From Panorpa germanica (taxonomy: Eukaryota > Arthropoda > Insecta > Mecoptera > Panorpidae): a stretch of 64,000 nt of DNA. Made by a program: the position numbers and the translations under genes. Below the pieces are notes generated by a model. The model was not told the origin of the DNA. It was given only the letters and a program-made list of their open reading frames with translations, and did not search any database. The stretch lies in assembly GCA_963678705.1 (NCBI GenBank), contig OY783205.1:12214001-12278000 (forward strand), in the 5' to 3' direction. Shown here one piece after another: positions 24,456-35,790 of this stretch. Positions within the stretch are counted from its first letter, which is position 1; every line of letters begins with the position of its first letter.

Positions 24456-24759
24456 ATGTCAATGCGAGAGCGCAGATTTGTTATATTAGTGATTAGTATA
24501 TTAGTTAAAATTGCCTGTAGCCAAAATGAAACAACGCAAAGAACTTTGAATAATTCGATAACCGAATACATGACCACCGAATTGATTGGATATAATCTAA
24601 CAACTGAAGAAGTTTCAGAGGGGCTTAGTTTTAATATAACGAACTGTGAAGATGATTTAATCAATAACAGACATAAAAGAAAATCCAAGAAGAGAAAGAA
24701 AACACATCAAGAAAAACGAGATGAAATTGACTACCATGTGAGATATCAAACAAAATTTG
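24456..24759 (+). CDS. Gene C exon 1: signal peptide, propeptide, furin-type site
   Basis: Residues 1-101 plus one base; donor G|GTAAGA (phase 1). Four or more N-glycosylation motifs (NETT, NNS, NLT, NIT) lie in the propeptide before RHKR, which is followed by KSKKRKK. Confidence 0.88.
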
Positions 24760-27700
24760 GTAAGACTTTCATATTAAGTAAAAACATGTATCCTTTTGAT
24801 ATAACTTCGGATTCGATTTCCAGTTCAGCACTATTTCCTAGGTTTGGTTCTTTCATTAAACTGATTAAACTGTTTATGAAATAGAACAGCTGTAAATAAA
24901 GCAACCAAAAGAAATGTCAGTTAGTACACTCTTTACTGGAATTTCAATTTCTATATTAAACATTTAAACAAATCCCAGATAGAAAATTTAACACTTTAGT
25001 TAGCTTATAGCATGTAGACAATTTTCTACATGGGATGTAAATTATTCAATATTCAAATATTAAGTTCAGTAATTTATAACAGTAATTATGGTAACATATC
25101 CGACATAGATTTACGTCACTCATTTTTTACCTGTTAGTGAGGGGAGACGCACATGCGCATCCTGTAACTTCATGCGTAATCACGTAACAGATAAAATATG
25201 TAGTATTTTAAAACAATATAAAGGTTCTTTAAATAAGTATAATCGATTTTAAAATATAAATAAAACAAGTTGTGTGTGAGATATCAACACATTTTTTTTA
25301 TTTGAAAGTATATTTTATGGCATTAACTGTGTTCGGTTAACGGTGTTCAAATGCTTGGTGCATTTATTCGAGAGGTCCAATTTTCAATCACTTTGTCACA
25401 TAAATCTGCCTCAATTTGCTAGATGACGTTTGTTATGTTGACTTTGTCGATTGTTTGCTGTCTATTGTCAAAGACCTGCGATTTAAGGACTCGCAAAGAA
25501 AGAAGTCTAAGTGCAATAAATTGCAAGATCTCGGTGGCCAGTTCAAATCACACGTTTTGATCTGTAGTGCTCGCCATTGAAGAAGTACGGACCGAAGATT
25601 CCGTCACTCCAAAATCCACACGAAACAGTGACCTTCTCGGGATGCGTGTGGATTGGTATCCACCCAAATCCGACAATTTTGTTTAGAAACACTTTTAGAA
25701 AGTAATATATATTATTAACAAATAAAATCATAACAAGGACATTAAATCACTTTGTTGCATGATGATGCATATTTGTAAATAAATACAAATCTGATGTAAT
25801 TATTTTAGAAGTAGCGCTCGTCACACCAAAGGCTCAGTGCCCACTGACATTTCTAGAATTCCTGATTGATTAATCCAACGCGGTGGTATTTTGACCTTCT
25901 AAAACCGTTATAGAAATTTATGTTGTTCTCAAATTGATAAACTCTTATCATAGATTCTTCGTGTCTTACTGGTTGTAAAAATAAAAACATTGATTAACTA
26001 TGTCGCTGACAAAATGTCAATTAAAGTAACTAAAATTTTGTAATAAAATGTTTACATGAATATAGGCACGGAATTTCATGAGGTCTTCAAACCACATCTT
26101 TATAATAATTATAAAGAAATTACATAAAACATTTTTATTATTAAATAGAACTACCAAGTAATGCCCAATACATATTCTATACTGCTTTCTACACTACCAA
26201 CATACAAACTGCTAAGTTAACTCATAAATTGCATTCAATAATTAACTAACATATCACATAACATAAGAGTTGGTTTATGTTAAATAAATGAAAACAATAT
26301 CTCACACTATTCCAAAATTTATAACTTTCACCTTGCAACTATCTATGATTTCAAATATAAACAACTTTAGATAAGGACTGCGAGACCTTTGTACTGACGG
26401 AATCCCACTTTAATGCCGAATAACCATTTGACTTAAAACCCTTAGCTAATATTATAAAATAGTACCTATATATACAGTTCTTAGGGATACTTTAAGTTAG
26501 TCTGTAAAAGTAAAACCATCAATCGAGATCGCTTAACTTTTACTTGCTCAAGAATCTCTAGAGTACCACCACAATAGCTGTACGTGTTACTTTGATTCAG
26601 TAATAGTCAAGTTTTATCGCATACTATTGACATTACCATAAATTAGATTTAAGAAACAAAAGTCGAAAAAGACACAAAAGCATAGAGTGCAAAATAAACG
26701 AAACAAAACCATATTAAAATAATATTGTAATAATTAATAATAATAGTAAATAGTGTAATAATTAGGTGAAACACCAAATATATAAATTTAATAAAATACA
26801 TTTTTTTAAATAAATGTTTTATTTCCTAAGCCACGACTTAAATAATAGCAAATTAAACTTGCAAATATAATTTTTTTAATTACTCTCGGCTCCGAGAAAG
26901 TACACATTAACTTGCGTACGCCAGTTAGTTGGTAGTACTAATTGGCATAAAAACAGCATTAACATTGGCTTTACTGGTCATCATTATTTTTTTCTGCGGT
27001 TTATTAAAAACAACCTTAATTTGTGTTGTCAAAGTGTCGGAACTTTGCAGTGTGCGTGTAGTTTGTACTTGATTTTCTACGTTGCCACTATATGTGCCGT
27101 TTTTTATGAACGCGATAAGTATGTAGGCAGTTTTTTCTGAGCAGTTTTCTTATTGGTAAAGAAGAACTATTAACACAAATATATATAGAAAAATGTATAA
27201 CATAAGTAAATAATTATTTCACCACTTTTTAGACATTACAGTTTAAATTAAAATGTAATTACACAAAACAATTAACACAAATTACAATAAGTTAGTTTTA
27301 GTAAATCAATGGTTAGCTAAATTTAATTATAACATATGTATGGATGCGCGGCTTACACTCTGCGCGCTATATCTCGGGAAGGGGTGATCACAGGAAAAAA
27401 TGCATAAAACCAAACTTGAAGAGAATTTCATGCTCTATAACTTTTCTAATAACTCTAAATGTTATTCAAATCATAAGAAACAAGATATTTGCAAAAGACC
27501 GATTGTGGCCTGTAACCTTCGAAAAACACTTGCGACACATTGTCGACTTGCGTACATGCTCCACTAACACATATTTCAAAGAACTTGTAAAATATCATAA
27601 CAAAGGTTTGTACAAATGTTTAGCTTATTACCTCTCATTCCGAGATTTACCCCTATTTTCCTCTTGAATTACCCAAACATTGTTTTTATATATTAGAGGG

Positions 27701-30700
27701 TAAATCCTTATTTAACTGGTCCAAATAGTTACTAAGTAACCGTATAACTGCATGCAGTGGAAGTTTATTAAGGTGAAAGACGAACGTTAGTTATTGTCGT
27801 AGTTAGAAAATCTATGCAAATAAAACTGCTTTGATGTAGTCTCCTTGTTCTAAATGTGTGAAATCTTATTGAATATAGTGAAACAAAGTAACACAAGTGA
27901 AAATGATCCATTATGCGTAGTTCTATTTGATTTCCCAAATTTTGTAAAGTTGGATATATGCGTATAACACTATTTTAAATTTTTTTAGCATTCCAAAATG
28001 TTGACGACCAGGGACTAAAAGTTAGATATAATAAATCCGAACATGTGTATTATGGTCAACCGAATTATAGTGAGCCTGAAGAGGATGCTACACGACCGCC
28101 AGATGTAACACCTCTACCTCTACCGACACCGACACCAACACGAACGACTACAACAACACGAACCACCACTACAGGGACAGGACCCACTGCACCAACGTAT
28201 ACTACTTCGACAGGATCCACAACACCAATAGGACCAACAATGCCAACTACATCAATTAAACCACAGTATCCAACATTTCCAAGCCGAAGTGAAAGTAAGA
28301 ATATATAATATTTTTAATGTTTTATGCTTAACATGTATTTCGAACCACAAAAATCGTTCTTTCTGTTGTTATTGACGGAAAATGAAAACTTACAAATAAA
28401 TAAATGTAGAGTTTTAAAATTTTATATTGAAAGATTTATAAAAGTTATTGATTCAAATACATATCGCGAGATTCAAATACATATATAGTAATGACTGTTT
28501 CTAATTAAGTTGTTTTGCGAGGGTGCGAGGCCACGGGCAGTTGCCCTGCTCGCCATCCCCTACTCGCCACTGAGTATAATTCTTTATATATTTATATATA
28601 CGTATAGAAACAATTTGGGGTAACAAATACTAAATAAACATTTGTAAAATAAAATTGAATACAATAAGAATAGCTGATATAATTTGTAAATGTAATGTAA
28701 AATAAAATTTGTTGAATTATTTATAAATATATATTAAATCATATTTTAAACTTTTGTCACGTATGTAAAGTTGCCAGGCCCGGATTTGAGGGAGGGCAGG
28801 CGGGGCTACAGCCCCTGAGCCTCCACAATAGAGATCAAAGCACTAAATTTTTGAAAGACTTGACAGAAAAAAATTGTTTCTTTTATTCGGAAAATAATTA
28901 GGGGGCTCCGCTCCTTCGTTGCCTCAGGGCCTCCACACTTCTAATTGCGGCCCTGAAAGTTGCATAAAATTTGACGCATTATATTGTATGACATAGATTA
29001 AGAAGAAGATATATATCAGAAACTTTCTTACTATAGTGTTAGATATCAAGCGGTCATATATTCTGCACGACTCTACGGTTTGAGCTTTCTTTTATAACAG
29101 TAACACTTTTTTATACTTTAAGACAGAAAGTTTTTGAAGTGTTACCACAAATTATATGTCTTTTCAACGACATTATCTCAAAATCTTCATGTTCACAATG
29201 ACTAATTCACCAAACGTATGGAGTTACTTTATTTTTGTATAAGATGACTACCATCAAAACTGTTTAGTAAATTAAAAAAAAAGCTATCAGCAGACGTCAA
29301 TCATTTCAAACTTGCAATAATATTTCTTGAAACATCTAAGAAAAAAAAATGCCTTTGTTAAGTTTTCTGTACCAATTTAATTTCCAAATTTAAGATATGA
29401 CATCAAAAAAATATATATACTAATGTATAATGCATCCGTAGTGGGTTCCCAAAAATGCTGGGACAAAGAAGGACGTCAAATGATACAGGATGATATCATC
29501 TCTATAAAAGGAGAATGCAGAACGGAGATTTGTCGCGGATACAACACATGGGTACCTTATCAAAGGTAATTTTAATTGGATAATTAATCAATTATTTGTA
29601 TAGATTTCATTAAAATTCAATTAAACTATATTGATTTAATGTAATAAATATTGTTGTTTACATATTATATTTATTATTTCTGATATAGATACTTCCATTT
29701 AGACGAGCAACCTATTAATATATTTTTTTGGTAATATGTTGTTTGCTTTCGGCGTTAGGTTGGCAAGGCGTCAGCGTTTGTAGTTCCAATATACGATTGG
29801 GATATTACATCAGAAGAAAGACCATTAACCTCGTAAAAAATAATATTTGTTTTCTTTTGATGATTCCATTATGTAGTCAATACTAGTGATTTATCTTAGA
29901 TACAAATATATTAAAAAAAACCGAAGAATTAATCTTGCAATTAAAAGTTAAGCTTACAACAATTATAAAAGAGTATAATGTCATAATATTATTAGACGAG
30001 ACGGAAAACGAGAGCATTCAGCCTTGATGCCAACTTATTAGGCAAGAGTGTAGCATGTTGACATATATCGGGCTCGTAACATTAACTAATAACATTATTA
30101 TATTATATATAGATATATATTTTTTTTGTATTATTTTATATTATTATATTTATTTATTTATCCTAACCTTCATCCTATATATATTTATACTAGCTGTCCC
30201 GGCCACGCGTTGCTGTGACTAACGTTTTTGTCATATTACATTACATAGCGCCATCTATTGAATATTTACTCAATCTAGTCAACAGATTTCGATTTACTCA
30301 ACAGAATATTTACTCAATCTAGTCAACAGATGTCGCCATCATCGTCGCCCGATGTCATATGTCATATACAGATAATTAATAGACAAATAATTAGCAATAA
30401 GATAAATAAATTGAGATGTAAGCTATCCTATCTTTCAAGTTGGGTCAAACTGCACACGGTGTACAAATTTCATTAAAATCGGTTAAGTAGTTTAGGAGTC
30501 CATAGCGGACAACGCAGTGACACGTAATTTATATATATTAAGATAATCTACATAAAAACAAAAAAGTGTTATTATTGTGTAACTAAATACTATCCTAAAA
30601 CAAATAAAGTACCTACTATATAGAAAACAACTACAAAATGAAACTGTGTTTAAAAAGTAATATTACGATGATAATTATATCGCATAAACAAATTAGCGCT

Positions 30701-33181
30701 GCATTCAACCGTTCAGTAGGGAGCCGACCGCGCGAGTGACCCGCGCGGCATGGTATCTCGTTGAGCTACACCCCCCTCCCGGCTTGCCCGCAAGCACCGC
30801 CTCTCTCCCGTCACGCCGGCCAGCGCAGAGAGCGAGTTGGTTTTGTTTGGGAGTTATTTCTCATTGTAATCTTTAAAGTTTTTTGTTGAAATACCATAAA
30901 AACGGTTTTTGTGAGTTAATCTTAAAAGATAGACATATACTATCGCGGACTGTTTTTTAGATCATTAAAAGAGCTATTATTCTTTAATACATATTTTTTG
31001 TGTATCTTGAACCGTTTTCACGGCGCACGCAACGGAAGGCTTCAAAGATGAAATAATTTCTCCCGTTTTTTACACATTTACCACTATATCTTTGCTCCTA
31101 TTGGTCGTAGCGTGATGTTATATAGCCTATAGCCTTCCTCGATAACTGGACTATCCAACACAAAAAGAATTATTCAATTCGAACCAGTAGTTTCGGAGAT
31201 TAGCGCGTTCAAACAAACAAACTCTGTCGCTTTATAATATTTCTCCCGTTTTTTACACATTTACCACTATATCTTTGCTCCTATTGGTCGTAGCGTGATG
31301 TTATATAGCCTATAGCCTTCCTCGATAACTGGACTATCCAACACAAAAAGAATTATTCAATTCGAACCAGTAGTTTCGGAGATTAGCGCGTTCAAACAAA
31401 CAAACTCTGTCGCTTTATAATATTATACTAGCTGTCCCGGCCACGCGTTGCTGTGACTAACGTTTTTGTCATATTACATTACATAGCGCCATCTATTGAA
31501 TATTTACTCAATCTAGTCAACAGATTTCGATTTACTCAACAAAATATTTACTCAATCTAGTCAACAGATGTCGCCATCATCGTCGCCCGATGTCATATGT
31601 CATATACAGATAATTAATAGACAAATAATTAGCAATAAGATAAATAAATTGAGATGTAAGCTATCCTATCTTTCAAGTTGGGTCAAACTGCACACGGTGT
31701 ACAAATTTCATTAAAATCGGTTAAGTAGTTTAGGAGTCCATAGCGGACAACACAGTGACACGTAATTTATATATATTAAGATAATCTACATAAAAACAAA
31801 AAAGTGTTATTATTGTGTAACTAAATACTATCCTAAAACAAATAAAGTACCTAATATATAGAAAACAACTACAAAATGAAACTGTGTTTAAAAAGTAATA
31901 TTACGATGATAATTATATCGCATAAACAAATTAGCGCTGTATTCAACCGTTCAGTAGGGAGCCGACCGCGCGAGTGAGCCGCGCGGCATGGTATCTCGTT
32001 GAGCTACACCCCCCTCCCGGCTTGCCCGCAAGCACCGCCTCTCTCCCGCCGCGCAGGCCAGCGCAGAGAGCAAGTTGGTTTTGTTTCGGAGTTATTTATC
32101 ATTGTAATCTTTAAAGTTTTTTGTTGAAATACCATAAAAACGGTTTTTGTGAGTTAATCTTAAAAGATAGACATATACTATCGCGGACTTTTTTTTAGAT
32201 CATTAAAAGAGCTATTATTCTTTAATACATATTTTTTGTGTATCTTGAACCGTTTTCACGGCGCACGCAACGGAAGGCTTCAAAGATGAAACAATTTCTC
32301 CCGTTTTTTACACATTTACCACTATATCTTTGCTCCTATTAGTCGTAGCGTGATGTTATATAGCCTATAGCCTTCCTCGATAACTGGACTATCCAACACA
32401 AAAAGAATTATTCAATTCGAACCAGTAGTTTCGGAGATTAGCGCGTTCAAACAAACAAACTCTGTCGCTTTATAATAATTTCTCCCGTTTTTTACACATT
32501 TACCACTATATCTTTGCTCCTATTGGTCGTAGCGTGATGTTATATAGCCTATAGCCTTCCTCGATAACTGGACTATCCAACACAAAAAGAATTATTCAAT
32601 TCGAACCAGTAGTTTCGGAGATTAGCGCGTTCAAACAAACAAACTCTGTCGCTTTATAATATTATAGATAATAGATATAGATTTATATTTCGTATATATT
32701 TCGGAAGAAATAGTAGAGTCGTATTTTTATTCTGCTTTCAGTGCTTATATGGATATTTTTTTAATAAAGAATCAATTATTGAATAAGAAAACTGGATTCA
32801 CAATCCAATTATAAATCGATACAAATCATTTAATAGGATTAAAAAAACCAAGAATTACATGTTTTGTTCAACAGATGTGTAAATTTACCTTGCGATGTCG
32901 ACTATGAGAAACCATTTCCTCATTGCTGCACCTGTCCTCCACACGACGCTCAAGATCAAGAACGACATCGTAATCATCACCATCACCATGTCCATGGTGC
33001 AGACCATAAACATAAAAAACGAGATTCAACCCAATCACTCAAATATAAATTCAATCCGAAATCTCAAGACCATATCAAATACTTCACTAATAAACGGAAC
33101 TATGACCAATATGAAGATATCTATAGCGAACTGCAGGCACTCAGACATTTAGATACAAATATGGAAAGACAATCTAAATAA
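24456..33181 (+). CDS. Gene C: secreted SVWC-domain protein with Thr/Pro mucin-like linker (4 exons, 346 aa)
   Basis: Joins 24456-24759, 27989-28294, 29442-29565 and 32875-33181 (347 codons with stop, all GT-AG, phases 1, 1, 2 as in gene A). The signal peptide (FVILVISILVKIACS) is followed by QNETT. The furin-type site is RHKR (72-75). The module YQTKFAFQNVDDQGLKVRYN continues to HVYYGQPN. Exon 2 ends in a Thr/Pro-rich segment expected to be O-glycosylated. The SVWC domain has Cys at 209, 229, 234, 246, 251, 262, 263 and 265 (DVDYEKPFPHCCTC). The tail RHRNHHHHHVHGADHKHKKR (a 20-residue run) is followed by about 60 further residues. ATG 24456 was chosen because it aligns with genes A and B. 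SVWC proteins act extracellularly, and some (Vago) are induced by infection; whether this one is immune, structural or glandular is unknown. Confidence 0.9.
25320..25690 (-). pseudogene. mariner/IS630-type transposase fragment
   Basis: The - strand gives HPEKVTVSCGFWSDGIFGPY followed by FFNGEHYRS. This is the second-Asp region of insect transposases of the type VTVWCGxxxxGIIGPYFF. The flanking sequence continues the element without an intact frame. It sits in intron 1 of gene C. Confidence 0.75.
27989..28294 (+). CDS. Gene C exon 2: conserved module plus Thr/Pro-rich linker
   Basis: Acceptor TTTTTTAG before 27989; donor GAAA|GTAAGA after 28294 (phase 1). After VYYGQPNYSEPEED the sequence turns to Thr/Pro (PTPTPTRTTTTTRTTTTG) and closes FPSRSE. 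It occupies the position of the HPT and HHPEEI repeats in the paralogues. Confidence 0.88.
28775..28955. mobile_element. hAT-type MITE (181 bp) with 8-bp target duplication
   Basis: The left end CAGGCCCGGATTTGAG and right end CTAATTGCGGCCCTG are imperfect terminal inverted repeats of hAT type. AAAGTTGC directly precedes (28767-28774) and follows (28956-28963) the element: a perfect 8-bp target site duplication. It is GC-rich against its surroundings and lies in intron 2 of gene C. Confidence 0.9.
29442..29565 (+). CDS. Gene C exon 3: first half of the SVWC domain
   Basis: Acceptor ATCCGTAG before 29442; donor AAAG|GTAAT after 29565. Encodes MGSQKCWDKEGRQMIQDDII (a 20-residue run), then GEC and TEIC, ending at the split Arg before the fourth Cys. 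Confidence 0.9.
30189..31426 (+). repeat. 1,238-bp tandem duplication, unit 1 (retroelement-derived)
   Basis: Starts ACTAGCTGTCCCGGCCACGC and contains a GC-rich segment near 30.7-30.85 kb. It ends with two 183-bp copies of a block beginning ATTTCTCCCG (31056, 31239) and containing ACAAACAAACTCTGTCGC. The wording of the ends (CTAGCTGTCCCGGC; AAAATCGGTTAAGTAGTTT; CTTTATAATATTATA) is typical of insect retroposon tails, probably RTE-type or SINE. It lies in intron 3 of gene C. Confidence 0.9.
31427..32664 (+). repeat. 1,238-bp tandem duplication, unit 2
   Basis: Nearly identical to unit 1 with few substitutions (for example GAGTGAGCCGC against GAGTGACCCGC) and a 1-bp indel between its two inner 183-bp copies (32294, 32478). 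The duplication is recent. The scattered differences argue against a simple assembly copy, though read depth would settle it. Confidence 0.9.
32875..33181 (+). CDS. Gene C exon 4: second half of SVWC domain and His-rich tail
   Basis: Acceptor TTCAACAG before 32875. Encodes RCVNLPCDVDYEKPFPHCCT (a 20-residue run) and the closing Cys, then HHHHHVHGADHKHKK, LKYKFNPKSQ and a Tyr/Asp/Glu-containing end. It is longer than exon 4 of gene A by 20 codons. Confidence 0.9.
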
Positions 33182-33254
33182 GCGAAATCAAAATCATCAG
33201 GTACGAAAACATGTTCTCTTAAGCGGAGTTCTCACGGGTTAATTTTAGTCGTTC

Positions 33255-33260
33255 AATAAA
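33255..33260 (+). terminator. Polyadenylation signal candidate of gene C
   Basis: AATAAA 74 bp after the stop (GTTCAATAAATGCG), a usual distance for a short 3' UTR. Confidence 0.55.
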
Positions 33261-33329
33261 TGCGTATTCGGCATATCTAAACATTCTCACTTCTTCCAAA
33301 AGGAAAAAAAAATATCCTTATAAAAATAA

Positions 33330-34140
33330 AAACAATACTACTACTGCTTCGTTCCTCCTGCTACTCTCCCTCCTGTTTGTACTCTGCCATTCCATCTCTT
33401 TCCTCTTTCCTTTTCTCTATCTCCGCCATCCACCTCTTCCCTTCACTGCCTCCCTTTAATAACTGACCATTATTCTTTTTGCTTTTTACCTTTTTCTCAC
33501 ATGAAAACTTAATGCTCCAATGTTTCTATATCCGTTCTGCACACCCTGTACATCCTTTCCTCGCCATTTGCCCAGTATATGTTTCTTTTCCCAATCTAAA
33601 TCTGGCAATCCTTCTCATGTGTTTTGTGCCTTTTTCTCTTAATTATTCTAGTATCTCTCTCCCAAATCCTTTAATATCCTGTCATAATTGCTGTTTTCAA
33701 TTTGTTCCATTCTTTCATGTTGTTTTTTTTTAGGATTTCGCATTCAGCGTTACTCATTTTCTCCTCGAACTTGCCTGCTCTCCTTCCTGCTTCTTTTCTT
33801 ATCTTGTCCCTTTTTAATTCCTCCATTATCATGTATCCCGGCATGCACCTGTCCAGCCCTAGCATCCATTTAATGTATCTCTCCTGGATTCTTTCCAATT
33901 TCTCTTGCTCCTTCCACCCCCATATCTCTGTTCCCACATCATCATACTCGTTATTAGTCTATCAACCATCCATATCCTGTTTTGCATATCCGCACCAAAC
34001 ACATTTTCTTCTAATCTCCACACCCTTCTCATTGCAAATTTCGCCTTCTTCGCGACCTCCCTTATTTGCACCTCTTCGCCAATGTTTCTGTAAATGTTGT
34101 ATCTATCTGGTATGTTTCCAAAATAGTATAACTCTCTAAA
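33330..34140 (-). mobile_element. LINE C-terminal fragment
   Basis: On the - strand, frames around 33,671-34,071 encode VRRVWRLEENVFGADMQNRI (approximate reading, frame-broken), then IWGWKEQEKLERIQERYIKW (a 20-residue run) and CMPGYMIMEELKRDKIRKEA. This is the post-RT region of a non-LTR retrotransposon family common in hymenopteran genomes. Frames are interrupted, so it is dead. It sits between gene C and the kinesin. Confidence 0.7.
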
Positions 34141-34749
34141 ATTACATTAAACGTAAATATAAATGAGAACCTCCAATAATTTATGTTATATTAAATTTTT
34201 TACATTAAAAATTTTTACGTGAAGAAAACAAAAAACTAACCTAATATATTAAATATAAACTATAATAATGTAATATATAACTACTTTTAACAGCAAGTAT
34301 ATTTAAGTGTATATATTAAAATTAAAGAACAATGTTGACTTGTATGAAATAAAATAATAATAACTCCTTTTTTCAGGCATACGAGTGTTTCCAGTAAGAA
34401 AAGATTAAAAGTGAGCTACAACTGTCAATTTCTCTACATGACAGAGACAGAATATAATACTCTGTTAGTATTAAGAGAATTTCCTCAAAATTGTATATGT
34501 TCCGTTATTCTTAGATTTAAAAAAAAAATTAATAAAATTAACTGACTTTCTTATTAACTTCAATAATTATTAATTATTATACATTACTTGATTTTTATGA
34601 ATTTCCTAAAATTTAGTTTAGTTAATAAAAATAAGGTGGTCAACATCGATCTGATGTGTAAGATGTCCAATTTATTCAAGCGGAAAAAAACATCTCAGAA
34701 TGGACCTCTATGAAAATTGAAATAAAAAATCGTGCCTTTTTAAAAAAAA

Positions 34750-35230
34750 TGAGATTCATTTATTTTTGCTTTGCGAAAGGATCCGTTTATTAGTCCTTGA
34801 GATGTTACATACAAATGTGAAGAAGAAAATTTGGAATAGTTGTATATTATATATATATATATATATAAACCTAAGGCCGTTTAATAGTTCAGTAATTTCA
34901 TTGATTCTTTTGACTATCTTTGTGATAAAACTGGGAATTAATTCTGAATTAAATTTCCCATTAAATAATAAACTAATGAATCTTAGAACAGAGATGCCAA
35001 AAGCTGATATCAGACGGTTCACATTTTGTTCATTCCTGCCTTTCATTCGAAATGAACCGTCTGAACACAAAATGTATCAAAAGTGCCGAATTAATTCATT
35101 AGTAAGCCGATTCAGCGATGTTGGATACGTTCATTCGGCATCGTTCAATCGCGCCCTGAAGATGGCGAATGAACGAAAAATGAAATGTCTGAAAACAAAG
35201 TGAACGTTCACTCGGGCTGAGTCTTTTTAT
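34750..35230. repeat. Candidate palindromic repeat with an 11-bp stem
   Basis: CAGACGGTTCA (35011-35021) pairs perfectly with TGAACCGTCTG (35053-35063) across a 31-nt loop. The neighbouring GAATGAACG and GTGAACGTTCACTCG are also self-complementary in part. It may be a MITE, but no ends or target duplication were found. Open frames here on both strands look accidental. Confidence 0.4.
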
Positions 35231-35790
35231 CTTGTGTTCTGTAGTGTAGCGATTTCCAATACGCATAACATAGGTTGATGATATAGTAGAGTATAATGTC
35301 GAATGAATATCATTTTCGTCTGTAGCATGTGAACATACAATGAAATAAATATTGACGTTTCACTCGAGTGAATTTAAAGTATATTTCTTTTACAATATCA
35401 ATACATACAATATTTTATAAATAGATTTAAATAAGTGTTTATTTAGAATTATTTTCAATACTGTAAATACATTAATGAACATATGTGTTATTTGCAAGAA
35501 CTTTGAACTTTACTTAATCTGTGATTAAACTTTTGAAAACGTTCACAGTTGTCATTATAGGACCGCTTATATTTAATCACTTAAATACATCATAACTCTG
35601 CATAAATATTTCTCATATTCTTCAATATATGCAGATAATATTTCAATTATTTCACAAATGACAATTGTTTATAAAAAAATCATCATACTATACTAACCAT
35701 ATACCATACTAATAATAGTATATCACAATATATTAAATATAATAAAAAATTTGTATATAAAGAAATATTAAGAAAAATATTTTCACTTAC

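Noticed and set aside
27344-27667. 107-aa + frame in intron 1 of gene C
   Set aside because: No recognisable domain; the DNA looks like a dispersed non-coding repeat. No start context or splice support.
33479-34139. Several + frames rich in Ser/Phe/Pro
   Set aside because: Antisense of the LINE fragment on the - strand.
34756-35203. 104-145 aa frames on both strands
   Set aside because: Both overlap a palindromic repeat region; neither has family resemblance.
35683-35790. Read-through extension of the last kinesin exon (VSENIFLNIS...)
   Set aside because: A strong donor GAG|GTAAGTG occurs at 35790; the extension is hydrophobic AT-rich intron and does not continue KIF13.
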